Shown one piece after another: positions 1-7,228 of a stretch of 20,347 nucleotides of DNA. Positions within the stretch are counted from its first letter, which is position 1. Each line of letters opens with the position of its first letter. The notes below the pieces were generated by a model. That model searched no databases, was not told where the DNA came from, and saw only the letters and a program-made list of their open reading frames with translations. The DNA comes from Deinococcus marmoris (GTDB lineage Bacteria; Deinococcota; Deinococci; Deinococcales; Deinococcaceae): assembly GCF_001949125.1 (NCBI RefSeq), contig NZ_MSTI01000085.1, positions 1 to 20,347 of the forward strand, read 5' to 3'. A program made the position numbers and the translations under genes.

Positions 1-265
1 CCCGTTCCTGTCGCGCAATTTCCAGCTCTCGTTCGAGTTCTGTAAGACGAGCCTCCTGTGGTGAAAGGGCGGGGATCCCCCGCCCGGTGAAGGCAGGGCG
101 GCCAGCGGCCGTCTGGTTGTCCTGTTGTTGCTTCCACCGGACGACGTAGTGAGGAGGAACGCCGAGGTCACGGGCGATCTGAGCGCAACTCTTACCGGTT
201 GTGCGAACCAGGCGGACAGCTTCGTATTTGAACTCAGCGGTGAACTTTTGCTTGGGTACGGACAT
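1..265 (-). CDS. IS3-family transposase OrfA, partial (runs off the left edge)
   Basis: The reading frame opens at ATG 263-265 on the minus strand (MSVPKQKFTAEF...) and stays open to base 1, giving 88 visible residues. The N-terminus is a helix-turn-helix of the IS3 OrfA (HTH_8) type: FTAEFKYEAVRLV followed by SCAQIARDLGVPPHYVVRW. It leads into a charged leucine-zipper-like helix (LTELERELEIARQERD), the usual OrfA layout. OrfA binds the element ends and provides the N-terminal part of the OrfAB fusion transposase. The OrfB part would lie outside the window, so intactness cannot be judged. It differs in sequence from the two other IS3 OrfA copies in this window (minus strand 13669-13941, plus strand 15556-15863), so at least three different IS3 lineages are present. 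Confidence 0.85.
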   Translation of the reverse strand, partial: MSVPKQKFTAEFKYEAVRLVRTTGKSCAQIARDLGVPPHYVVRWKQQQDNQTAAGRPAFTGRGIPALSPQEARLTELERELEIARQER

Positions 266-275
266 TCTGTCCTCC

Positions 276-290
276 AGTGTGAATCACACT
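276..290. repeat. Short palindrome next to the OrfA start
   Basis: AGTGTG-AAT-CACACT is a perfect 6 bp dyad with a 3 bp centre, 10 bp upstream of the OrfA start codon. It lies where the IS3 terminal inverted repeat and OrfA promoter are expected. It could be part of the element end or a binding site. The other IS end is outside the window, so the terminus cannot be assigned. Confidence 0.3.
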
Positions 291-324
291 GAACTTACCC
301 TCCACCAAACCCTAACAACATCAT

Positions 325-570
325 TTATGCAGTTTTCTCCAAATATGCGGTCTGGAACAGCGTTTGGCGGAAGGACATCTGAGCCAATTGAATCTGTGCG
401 GACAACGCACTCCAGTGCGGCATCAACAGATCACGTGCCCACGACGCCGCTTCAGAAAGCGTCCAGACCCAGCTTGGACGCTTCCCAGTGGTCATGCCCG
501 CCTTGGCCTGCATGAACAGCGCCAGGGTCAAACTCAACCACACCAGAAAAAGCCAGTTGTGTGTCCCCGA
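325..570 (-). pseudogene. Possible transposase C-terminal remnant
   Basis: A minus-strand frame is open from a TGA at 571-573 to the stop at 325. The readable part, LFLVWLSLTLALFMQAKAG..., resembles the hydrophobic C-terminal helix of DDE transposases (a KLxxLLALAFAWA type pattern), followed by about 50 residues ending QTAYLEKTA. There is no convincing start codon (only a GTG at 543) and no ribosome binding site. It sits directly beside an IS3 end. It may be the tail of an older element truncated by that IS, but it could equally be chance coding. The family is not identified. Confidence 0.25.
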
Positions 571-573
571 TCA

Positions 574-920
574 GTACCCGACACTTTCTCCATTGGCTGT
601 CTGGGGGAGGGTCCAGAGCCGAATAAAATGAAGCAGTTCACCTGCTCACACTTCGCTCTGACGGGAACAGGCCCTGACAAGCGACCGGAGGCCCAGCGTC
701 ACGACGTTCCACGCTCGCCTCCCATGGTTTTTGATCTCTGCGTCCTGGTTGACACCGAACGTTATCGCACGCCTTTAAGTTTCGGGATCAGAAGTGTCTC
801 ATGCGATTTGGACAAAATTTCGGCCTTCGCCAAGTCAAGCCCTCGCACATGGGGATGAAGCGCGCGGCTTCACGCAGACTGGCAATTAGGGCGCAGCGGA
901 CCGTCTGGTAAGGTGCCACG
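574..920. other. Gene-free stretch upstream of the stress protein gene
   Basis: No credible gene was found on either strand; the frames here have unlikely composition and no ribosome binding sites. A TTGACA at 749-754 is followed 19 bp later by TTTAAG (774-779). This is a possible but over-spaced promoter for the downstream gene at 921. The sequence just before that gene contains its ribosome binding site (TAAGGTG, 909-915). Confidence 0.4.
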
Positions 921-1787
921 ATGAAGCGTTGCCTTGTGCCATTGACTGGAAGTCAGATGAACCATGCTGCGCTCGACGCGGCCATCGCCCTCGCCGCGCG
1001 GTACCACCTGACGCTGATTGGCCTGCACGTCATGGTGCCGGACATGGTGGATATGACTGGCATCGGTCCCGCCGGAACCATGGGGACCGGCTATGTCGCC
1101 CCGGCGGAATACGCCCTGGACGCGCAGGCCACGCAGATCAAGAGACAGGCCAATGAAACGCTGCTCGCAGACTTCCAGCAGCGCTGTGCCCAGGCAGGTG
1201 TGGACTGCGAGCCTACCAGTGAGGTGGACAACGCCGCCAAGGACATCGTGTACCGGGCACAGCACTCAGACCTGCTGTGGCTTTCCAGAGAAGGTCTGCA
1301 CGCTGGGCAGACCACCTGGTTCTCCAATTTTGAGCACGTCGTGCGTGAGAGTCCCATACCCGTGTGGGTCGGTGGGGCTAACCAGGCTCTGCCCCAGCGC
1401 CTGACGGTGGCCTATGACGGCCACGCCCAGGCCAGCGGCGCGCTGGAGGTGGCCGCCAGCCTGTCCCGCGCGTGGCGGTTGCCGCTGGACCTGCTGGTCA
1501 TTCACGAAGGCCTAGATGACCGCCAGGCCCAGACCACGCTGCGCGACGCCCAGGCGAAGCTGAAAGCCCTGCACAGCCCGCCCGAGCGCGCGCAGGTGGG
1601 CGCGGGCCACCCAACTGCGGCGCTGATTCAGGTCACCGCGCCGGACGCCCTGCTGGTGATGGGGACGCACTCCCATCAACCCTTTCTGGGCTTCAGGCGC
1701 GGCCACACCGTGGATGATGTGTTGTTAAGCGCACAGGGACCTGTGCTGCTGTGTCCGAAAGATGCCGCCCAGGGCGGCAGGTCCTGA
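921..1787 (+). CDS. Tandem-domain universal stress protein (UspA family)
   Basis: 288 residues carrying two Usp alpha/beta domains. Domain 1 (about 1-150) begins MKRCLVPLTGSQMNHAALDAA and ends with the strand SPIPVWVGG. Domain 2 (about 158-280) begins RLTVAYDGHAQASGALE and ends GPVLLCPKDA. The usual nucleotide-binding signature G-2x-G-9x-G-S/T near the C-terminus is degenerate: GTHSHQPFLGFRRGHTVD has no second glycine at the expected place, so ATP binding is doubtful. Tandem Usps typically act in the cytoplasm in stress, hypoxia or starvation survival; the ligand here is unknown. ATG 921 is preceded by TAAGGTG at good spacing. It stands alone, convergent with the deacetylase gene on the other strand, with only 29 bp between the two stops. 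Confidence 0.9.
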   Translation: MKRCLVPLTGSQMNHAALDAAIALAARYHLTLIGLHVMVPDMVDMTGIGPAGTMGTGYVAPAEYALDAQATQIKRQANETLLADFQQRCAQAGVDCEPTSEVDNAAKDIVYRAQHSDLLWLSREGLHAGQTTWFSNFEHVVRESPIPVWVGGANQALPQRLTVAYDGHAQASGALEVAASLSRAWRLPLDLLVIHEGLDDRQAQTTLRDAQAKLKALHSPPERAQVGAGHPTAALIQVTAPDALLVMGTHSHQPFLGFRRGHTVDDVLLSAQGPVLLCPKDAAQGGRS

Positions 1788-1816
1788 ACTAGAGACTGAA
1801 TCCAGCGTCCGGGAGT

Positions 1817-2830
1817 TTATTTCATCTGACCTGAAACAAGGAGGGCAGCCTCTGCCTTGTTTTCAGCCAACGCCGTCAAAGGCGGCAGGGGGGAAGGGCT
1901 GACCAACTCGTTGGCTCGTGCGAACGCTTCCATAAAGCGGCCCAGCACTTCCGTCTGCGTGCGGTACGCCCGGATCGCCTGCCACTTGACTTGCACCTGT
2001 TCGGGGGTCAACGCCACCCGTTCCCACGGCAACCCCGTTGCACGCGGCGGCACCGTTAGCGGCAGCGTCTCGTGTAACCCCTTGGGCAGCGGCCATTCCA
2101 GACCCCCGTGGACCACCCAGAAGTGCAGCGTGGGTTCTTGCTGCCGCTCACCCACCAGCCGCAGCATCATGTAGGTCAGGGTGTGGTGGTCCGGGTGGGC
2201 GTCCTGCGGGGCCGGCACCAGCACCACATCGGGTTTCACAGTGTCCAGCACCCGCGCCAGATCGTCGTGCAGATTGCGGCCAGTGAACGGTGCGCCGGGC
2301 GTCAGCGCCCCATCCACATAGACAGCGGACGCGCCCGTGTGTCTGGCCCGGTAGGGCTGATCGTAATTGGTGGTGAACAGGTAGAACAGGCCGCCGTCCG
2401 GATAGCCCAGCATAAAGGTCCGGGCGGCAGGCACCCCCAGAATCGCGGCGGCCCGTCCGGCCTCCCTGGCACGCGTCTGCCCTAGGTCACGCATCTGGGC
2501 GGGCGAGGGACGCACGGCCCGGTCCATTAGGGCAGCGTCGAATTCAAAGCCGTCACCTGCCGTGATCCAGGCGATGTAGGCGGTTGCGCCAGCGGCCTGA
2601 GCCTGCTGGATCATGCCGCCGCAGCACAGGGTCTCATCGTCGGGATGGGGGGCCAAAAACAGAACACGCTGCCCGGAGGTGAATGGTAGGGCGGCGGGAA
2701 GGGCCGCGACGCGCTGGTCACTGCGATCAAACACCGGGAGCATCCGGGGCAGATTGATCCAGGCAGCCAGGGCCAAGGCGAGAAGGACCAACGCAGGCAG
2801 CCACCAGTTCCGGGCAATGGACTTGAGCAT
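1817..2830 (-). CDS. Membrane-anchored PIG-L/LmbE-family deacetylase
   Basis: 337 residues. Residues about 9-27 (WWLPALVLLALALAAWINL) form one N-terminal membrane helix preceded by K/R residues, so the catalytic domain should face outside the cytoplasm. The zinc site of the PIG-L/LmbE family is clear: APHPDDETLCCGG at 61-72, and later the partner motif HPDHHTL. Family members remove N-acetyl groups from GlcNAc-containing substrates (GlcNAc-PI, mycothiol and bacillithiol precursors, glycopeptides); the substrate here is unknown. ATG 2830 is chosen over a GTG at 2896 because GAGAGGTGA lies 7 nt upstream of 2830, whereas the longer form has no ribosome binding site and adds only a non-conserved 22-residue tail. 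It follows the acetyltransferase gene after about 108 bp. Extracytoplasmic location differs from the cytosolic LmbE enzymes of thiol synthesis. Confidence 0.88.
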   Translation of the reverse strand: MLKSIARNWWLPALVLLALALAAWINLPRMLPVFDRSDQRVAALPAALPFTSGQRVLFLAPHPDDETLCCGGMIQQAQAAGATAYIAWITAGDGFEFDAALMDRAVRPSPAQMRDLGQTRAREAGRAAAILGVPAARTFMLGYPDGGLFYLFTTNYDQPYRARHTGASAVYVDGALTPGAPFTGRNLHDDLARVLDTVKPDVVLVPAPQDAHPDHHTLTYMMLRLVGERQQEPTLHFWVVHGGLEWPLPKGLHETLPLTVPPRATGLPWERVALTPEQVQVKWQAIRAYRTQTEVLGRFMEAFARANELVSPSPLPPLTALAENKAEAALLVSGQMK

Positions 2831-2938
2831 TTTAAAATCACCTCTCCGCCCTGCCAGAGTAAGCCAGGAATTTGCTTGAACACCCACTTTACTCACTTCA
2901 GCGAGGAGAAAGCATTCCTTTTTCTATGGGGCCAGCCG

Positions 2939-4087
2939 TCATAGTTTCCAGATCAGCCCCCGCCGCGCCATCCAGGCCAGGCCCAGCCACACGGCCAGCA
3001 CATAGCCCAGCGTGTAGACCAGCCCGCCCGCAAATCCCCCCAGATGATTGCGACTCAACTCCAGCAGCGAGGCGAGGATGCTCTGGCTCCTGCCCGTCCA
3101 GTTCACCTGCCACGCCAGCAGGATCCAGAACTTGATCAGGATGGGCAGCATGTACCCGGCCAGCGCGTTGCGGCCCGGAATGGTCAGTGGGGCCAGCAGG
3201 CGCGCCCCTGCCCGCAAACGCCCCGAATCCGCGATCAGCCAGAAGGCCAGCATGCCCAGGATGCCCAGCCCCGCGCTGTACAGGATGTAGGGCGGCGTCC
3301 ACAGCGCCTTGCTGAACGGGATGTGTCCGCTGGCTGCCCACCCAAAACCCACGGCGCTGAGAAAAAGCCCCAGCCCCAGCAGCTTGAGGGGCGCGCGGGC
3401 GTCGCGCTGTTGCAGAGGACGGGCAGCGAGTGCGCCCAGCAACACCAGCGCGGTGGTGGGAATCACCGACATCAGACCGCGCAGACCGATGGGGGTCAGG
3501 ACCATGTTGTTGACCATCTGCACTGGGTTCTGCGTCTCGGACACGATGCCCAGTCCCCACGGATGCGTGGTCAGGGTCAGGAAGGCGGCGTACCCCAGCA
3601 GCAGGGCGGCGGCAATGGCGGCCTGCCAGCGCCCCCGCAGACCGCCCAGCAGCGCGGCGCACAATGTCGCCAGGGCGATCAATTGCAGCACGCCCAGCCC
3701 CAGCGTGGGAGCTTGAATGGTTACGCTGGTCAGAAACGCGCCTGCCAGATACAGCAAGACGGCCCGCGTGACCAATCGGCGCACCCGCAGCCAGCCGACG
3801 ACGCCACTACGGGTCATGGCTGCCAGTGAGAACGGCAGCGCGGCCCCGGCGCACAGCAGGAACCACGGAAAGACCAGATCGGTCAGTGTTAGCCCGCCAA
3901 AGGGCGCGTGAACCAGTTGATACGGCGTGCGCCCGCCCAGCGCCACGTTGTTGACCAGCAGCATCAGCAGTACGGTCAGGCCGCGCCACGCGTCCAGGGC
4001 GGTCAGGCGGGCCGGTTTTACCCGCGTCTCAATTCCGGCGCTCACCTGAGGTTGAACTGGATGCCCGGTCACCGAAACGCTGTTCAT
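2939..4087 (-). CDS. HGSNAT/NagX-like multispanning acyltransferase
   Basis: 382 residues with roughly ten hydrophobic segments. The N-terminal signature [21 protein letters not shown] (residues 28-47) matches the R-x-D-xxRG start of the heparan-alpha-glucosaminide N-acetyltransferase (HGSNAT/DUF5009/DUF1624) family. The following [20 protein letters not shown] (59-78) carries the family's histidine (H60) and D70. In HGSNAT the histidine takes part in moving the acetyl group from cytosolic acetyl-CoA to an amino sugar on the far side of the membrane. Substrate here is unknown, but the neighbours (two deacetylases and DedA) suggest an envelope amino sugar. ATG 4087 has no obvious ribosome binding site. 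The frame upstream is closed by a TGA directly after an ATG that does have a perfect one (see 4157-4174), so the N-terminus may be abnormal or its translation regulated. Confidence 0.85.
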   Translation of the reverse strand: MNSVSVTGHPVQPQVSAGIETRVKPARLTALDAWRGLTVLLMLLVNNVALGGRTPYQLVHAPFGGLTLTDLVFPWFLLCAGAALPFSLAAMTRSGVVGWLRVRRLVTRAVLLYLAGAFLTSVTIQAPTLGLGVLQLIALATLCAALLGGLRGRWQAAIAAALLLGYAAFLTLTTHPWGLGIVSETQNPVQMVNNMVLTPIGLRGLMSVIPTTALVLLGALAARPLQQRDARAPLKLLGLGLFLSAVGFGWAASGHIPFSKALWTPPYILYSAGLGILGMLAFWLIADSGRLRAGARLLAPLTIPGRNALAGYMLPILIKFWILLAWQVNWTGRSQSILASLLELSRNHLGGFAGGLVYTLGYVLAVWLGLAWMARRGLIWKL

Positions 4088-4156
4088 GCCGCAATGGTGC
4101 GTTCCAGCCGTGATGGCCTGGTGAGCGGGCGAAACGGTCTCTTGGTGGTCACAGGT

Positions 4157-4174
4157 TCACATTGAAGTTCTCCT
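4157..4174 (-). promoter_or_regulatory. Ribosome binding site plus start-stop (ATG TGA) upstream of the acyltransferase
   Basis: On the minus strand AGGAG (4170-4174) is followed after 7 nt by ATG TGA (4157-4162). The ATG is exactly 25 codons upstream of, and in frame with, the acyltransferase ATG at 4087, which lacks its own Shine-Dalgarno sequence. It is either a start-stop element that loads ribosomes for re-initiation or a nonsense mutation in codon 2 of a longer gene. Confidence 0.5.
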
Positions 4175-4202
4175 GCAATCTGGGTGCTTATGCGGTTAAA
4201 GC

Positions 4203-4233
4203 GGAAGCTCCCCCAATGCTCACGGGAGCTTCC
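4203..4233 (-). terminator. Hairpin at the 3' end of the DedA gene
   Basis: Perfect 10 bp inverted repeat GGAAGCTCCC (4203-4212) / GGGAGCTTCC (4224-4233) with an 11 nt loop, overlapping the last DedA codons. On the minus strand it is followed only by GCTTTAACC, so the U tract is weak. It may attenuate rather than end transcription into the acyltransferase gene. Confidence 0.5.
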
Positions 4234-4852
4234 TGATTCTGCTTCCGTATCTGCGCCACAGCCACATGGCCAGCAGCAACGCCGCCGCGCCCAGGCCAAT
4301 CTGAATGGCCCAGCGCTCTATCTGCGGCACGATCACCGGGCCAAATTTCCACAGTGCCGTTTGCCACACGCCCACATGCAGCAGTGCGCCCACCAGACTC
4401 AGCAGTACATAGGCCAGAAACGGGAAACGGGTCAGGCCGCAGAGCAACGTCACGGGGGTTCTCAGACTGCCGATGGTGCGGCTGACGATCACCAGCGGTC
4501 CTCCCCACCGGTCCAGCAATTTCCCAGTTCGTTCCATACCCGGATGTTGGAGCCAGCGGGCACTCAGATACTGACCGCCCCAGCGCGCGGCAGCGTAGCC
4601 CAGCAGGCTGCCCAGCCAGTTGCCCAGCACGCCCCAGACGAGCGCTGCCGTCAGGGTGGTGTGGCCCGCGTCAATGGCCGACGCCTGCGCCAGCATGGGC
4701 AGCACACCCGGAATACCCGGAATACCTGCGCCCTCCAACGCCAGCAGGCCGAAGGTGGACAGGTTCAGAACCGCCGGGTCCAGGCCAGCAATCCAGGCCG
4801 ACAATGTCACCTTAATATCACCGGGGCAGATGGCCCACGGTGTCCACCACAT
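4220..4852 (-). CDS. DedA-family membrane protein (probable lipid-carrier translocase)
   Basis: Up to 210 residues with the hallmarks of the DedA/SNARE_assoc (VTT) family: an acidic re-entrant motif LEGAGIPGIPG early on, and RTIGSLRTPVTLLCGLTRFP in the second half (equivalent to the family's RFIPGxRT...AGxxxMP), followed by C-terminal membrane helices. DedA proteins translocate phospholipids or undecaprenyl phosphate, recycling the carrier used for envelope glycans. ATG 4852 overlaps the preceding deacetylase gene by 35 bp and its first 12 residues (MWWTPWAICPGD) look like translated overlap. GTG 4810, 7 nt after the deacetylase stop with GGTGA upstream, is a credible alternative giving 196 residues. 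It is transcribed directly after the NodB-type deacetylase, so the two are probably translationally coupled. Confidence 0.85.
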   Translation of the reverse strand: MWWTPWAICPGDIKVTLSAWIAGLDPAVLNLSTFGLLALEGAGIPGIPGVLPMLAQASAIDAGHTTLTAALVWGVLGNWLGSLLGYAAARWGGQYLSARWLQHPGMERTGKLLDRWGGPLVIVSRTIGSLRTPVTLLCGLTRFPFLAYVLLSLVGALLHVGVWQTALWKFGPVIVPQIERWAIQIGLGAAALLLAMWLWRRYGSRIRKLP

Positions 4853-6017
4853 ACCCCCGCTGCCGGGCCACCCTGAGCAGATCAGGCAGGGCCATCAGAC
4901 CGTCTGGAGCATTGTCGTGCAGGAGGATAATGCCGCCAGGCCGCAGTCGACGGGCAAAGCGGGCTTCCACAGTTTCCACGCCAGGATTCTGAAAATCGCC
5001 GGGATCGTCCGTCCAGAACACCGTGGTTAGCCCCAGCTTCTCAGCAATCTTCAGGGTCTGTGCGCTGTAGTCCCCTCCTGGAGGCCGGAAATACTGCACA
5101 GGCTGTCCGCTGATACTGGTGATCAGCTCGTTGGTGGTTTTCAGTTCCGCCGTGACCTCTGCGGCGCTCAGACCCGGCAGCCGCAGATGGTGAAAGGTGT
5201 GGTTGGCAACCTCGTGGCCTTGCGCCACCAGATCGAGGACGAAATACGGGTACGCCTCGGCGTTGCGCCCGATGATAAAAAACGTGGCGTGTGCCTTCTC
5301 GCGGCGCAGCAGATCCAGCAGCAGCGGAAAATACATGGGGTGCGGCACGTCGTCAAAGGTCAGGGCCACTTGGCGCTTCAGGGGTGAACCCCGGAACAGC
5401 TTGCCGCCGCGCACGCCGCCGCGCACCAGCCCCAGCGCCTGCTCAAGCTGTTCGGCCAGTAGCTCCGCGCGGGTTCCCGCAAAGACGGGCAGGCGTTCGA
5501 GTTCATCTAGTGGCGTCAGCTTCGGTGCGGGCGCGGCGGTTTTAGCTCCCACCCACGCCCGGTCATAGCTTCCCGCCTTCAGTTCGTTGGCAAAGGTGGT
5601 TCGCCGCCCCACCGGCACCGAGAGGGTGAGCAGCGGCAGCGGGCCGCCGAAGCCGCCGTAATCGCCCGCCCGGTAAATGCTGACGTCCACCTCGGCCAGT
5701 CCGGGATCGGCGCGGTAGGTGGCGGTAGTCACCTGGGTTGCCAGCGCCACGAGGGAGCCTTGTGCCTCCTGAGCAGACACCAGCACCAGTGCGTGGGCCG
5801 CACGAGTGAAGCTGTTGTTCATCACCTCAACGGTCTTGACCTGCGGGATGGGCGGCGTGAGCTTCAGGGTGGGGATGACCGGAGAGGGGCGCTGGCCGGG
5901 GGCCACAAGCTGCACCTCTCCAGCAGCCGTGATCTTGGGCGCGGGGAGGGGAGAGAGGCCCTGGCCTGCCGCGAACGAGACCAGAGCGGCAGTCCACAGC
6001 GGAAGGGTGCGTTTCAT
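4818..6017 (-). CDS. Secreted NodB-type polysaccharide deacetylase (CE4)
   Basis: 399 residues. Residues 1-19 form a signal peptide (MKRTLPLWTAALVSFAAGQG). Residues 30-205 are an uncharacterised beta-rich region with a YDRAWVG motif. The NodB domain occupies 215-397 with all CE4 motifs: TFDD (220-223, catalytic base and zinc Asp), NHTFHH (272-277, zinc histidines), RPPGG (311-315), DDPGDF (337-342) and LLHD (365-368). Such enzymes remove acetyl groups from peptidoglycan or surface GlcNAc polymers outside the cell. No good Shine-Dalgarno sequence precedes ATG 6017, but the signal peptide begins there. It lies first in the envelope group, about 100 bp after the small membrane protein gene, so it may have its own promoter; TACATT and TATCCT hexamers occur upstream but no clear -35. 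Confidence 0.93.
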   Translation of the reverse strand: MKRTLPLWTAALVSFAAGQGLSPLPAPKITAAGEVQLVAPGQRPSPVIPTLKLTPPIPQVKTVEVMNNSFTRAAHALVLVSAQEAQGSLVALATQVTTATYRADPGLAEVDVSIYRAGDYGGFGGPLPLLTLSVPVGRRTTFANELKAGSYDRAWVGAKTAAPAPKLTPLDELERLPVFAGTRAELLAEQLEQALGLVRGGVRGGKLFRGSPLKRQVALTFDDVPHPMYFPLLLDLLRREKAHATFFIIGRNAEAYPYFVLDLVAQGHEVANHTFHHLRLPGLSAAEVTAELKTTNELITSISGQPVQYFRPPGGDYSAQTLKIAEKLGLTTVFWTDDPGDFQNPGVETVEARFARRLRPGGIILLHDNAPDGLMALPDLLRVARQRGYVVDTVGHLPR

Positions 6018-6099
6018 GACTGCCAGGATAGAGAATGTAGTGGGTACGTGAGCGCTGCCACACGGAGATCGGACAGGATCTGAGAGCTGAGTTCGCTGC

Positions 6100-6111
6100 G
6101 TTTTTAAAAAC
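6100..6111. repeat. AT palindrome in the oxidase/deacetylase gap
   Basis: GTTTTTAAAAAC is a perfect 12 bp palindrome in an otherwise GC-rich 100 bp gap, 8 bp past the stop of the small membrane protein gene. It could aid termination of the oxidase operon or form an AT-rich promoter element. No GC stem adjoins it, so it is not called a terminator. Confidence 0.3.
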
Positions 6112-6118
6112 CAGCCCG

Positions 6119-6424
6119 CTACTTCCAGGCCAGTCCGATCAATCCGGTCAGCAGCGACGTGACCACCATCCAGATCGCCAGCACCCGCCAGCCGCCCAGA
6201 TCCAGCGGGTCACGCCCGGCACGCGCCCACCAGCGCCGTGAAAGGGCCAGATAACTCAGGATCGCCAGGGCCAGACTGAGCAGGAACACGGCGGGCAGGC
6301 GTCCGGGCAGCAGCGGCACCAGCAGGCTGGGCACTACCAGCAGCACCATCGGCGCGACGATCAGCCCGCTGAGGCCGCGCTGCAATTCACGTTCCCAGAA
6401 CGAAGCTGGGGTTTTGTTGGTCAT
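6119..6424 (-). CDS. Small membrane protein of unknown function, oxidase operon
   Basis: 101 residues, three predicted membrane helices: about 17-37 (LSGLIVAPMVLLVVPSLLVP), 42-62 (LPAVFLLSLALAILSYLAL) and 79-98 (VLAIWMVVTSLLTGLIGLAW). A basic loop (SRRWWARAGRD) lies between helices 2 and 3. I do not recognise the family. ATG 6424 follows the previous gene's TGA by 12 nt and has GAGGGGGACAGG just upstream, so it is read from the same transcript. It is the last gene of the oxidase operon. A role in assembly or stability of the oxidase is inferred from position alone. Confidence 0.75.
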   Translation of the reverse strand: MTNKTPASFWERELQRGLSGLIVAPMVLLVVPSLLVPLLPGRLPAVFLLSLALAILSYLALSRRWWARAGRDPLDLGGWRVLAIWMVVTSLLTGLIGLAWK

Positions 6425-6436
6425 TACCTGTCCCCC

Positions 6437-7015
6437 TCAAAACTGAATGTTCATGACGTTGTTCTCGTCGGCCAGGTACATCAGCAGCATCACCAGGTAG
6501 ATCAGGGTGATCAGCCAGGCCAGGGCGCGCGAGGCCATCAGCGAGAACAGTGCGCCGCCGAACAGCGCGTACAGTCCGTAGATGACGACGTGTTCAGCGG
6601 CGTGGGCCAGGGGATGAACGTCCACGTAAGCGTCCACCATGCGGGACATGCTCAGCAGGTCCAGCACCATCACGGTCAGCAGCAGGCCCCAGTGAACCGA
6701 GCGGGTGCGCGTCTGGAGGGCCGTCCGGCCCACGCCCGGCGAGACGTGGCTGACGGTCAGGTTGACCAGCCGCTGATAGATGCCGGAGAGCGGCACCCCC
6801 AGCATCAGCCCGGCCACCGCCATCATCATGTGTTCGGCGTTGTGAAAGTAGTCGTCCTGTACGGCGCTGGAGACCACCACCGGCAGCGCCGACAGCCCCA
6901 GCGCCAGCAGCGAGGCCACCGCCCAGACGGCGTGGGCGGGCCGCAGATTGGTTCTCAGCGTTCCTGTAACGCCCCGCCACAGGGAGCCGGGTCCAGCCGT
7001 GGTGGCTGGGCGCAT
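6437..7015 (-). CDS. His-rich integral membrane protein, possible oxidase assembly factor
   Basis: 192 residues with about four or five membrane helices (near 29-51, 63-80, 107-125, 138-160, 165-181). Two histidine clusters sit at helix starts: FHNAEHM (H58, H62) and HPLAHAAEH (H134, H138, H142), each with an AEH motif. Paired HxxxH motifs at helix starts recall CtaG/DUF1404-type copper or heme-copper oxidase assembly proteins, but the match is by pattern only. ATG 7015 shares its first base region with the preceding TGA (TGATG), indicating translational coupling with the mini-protein gene. The longer form from 7063 would overlap that gene and adds a non-membrane leader. Function is therefore tentative: metal delivery or a heme-binding subunit. 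Confidence 0.75.
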   Translation of the reverse strand: MRPATTAGPGSLWRGVTGTLRTNLRPAHAVWAVASLLALGLSALPVVVSSAVQDDYFHNAEHMMMAVAGLMLGVPLSGIYQRLVNLTVSHVSPGVGRTALQTRTRSVHWGLLLTVMVLDLLSMSRMVDAYVDVHPLAHAAEHVVIYGLYALFGGALFSLMASRALAWLITLIYLVMLLMYLADENNVMNIQF

Positions 7016-7188
7016 CAGAAGCCCAGCCCGCCCTGGCCGGTGTTCAGGGCGATGGTGGTCCACAGGGCCAAGGCTAAGGCCACACCCAGCGTCATCTTCC
7101 AGTTGTCCCGTAGCCAGCGTTTGACCGTGTTCATGGGCTTCTCGTGGTGCATGGACTTCTCCTGATTCATGGGGGTCTTCTCACTCAT
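7015..7188 (-). CDS. One-TM mini-protein with repeated M..EK leader
   Basis: 57 residues from ATG 7188. The leader MSEKTPMNQEKSMHHEKPMN is built of degenerate six-residue units, then a basic stretch (VKRWLRDNWK), one membrane helix (MTLGVALALALWTTIAL) and a short tail NTGQGGLGF. ATG 7152 is an alternative start (45 residues) and has the better ribosome binding site, AGGAG 6 nt upstream; ATG 7188 has only a distant GGACGG. Its stop overlaps the next start in TGATG. Its size and topology resemble the CcoQ/CcoM class of small oxidase subunits, but no family match can be claimed. Larger readings upstream (to 7350) overlap the propeller gene and are not used. Confidence 0.65.
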   Translation of the reverse strand: MSEKTPMNQEKSMHHEKPMNTVKRWLRDNWKMTLGVALALALWTTIALNTGQGGLGF

Positions 7189-7228
7189 GCTGTGTTGCCC
7201 GTCCACGCTGTTGTGCTGGCCCGCACGT

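Noticed and set aside
1764..1778. GCCGCCC/GGGCGGC as a terminator of the stress protein gene
   Set aside because: The arms nearly touch (1 nt loop), no T tract follows, and it lies in codons.
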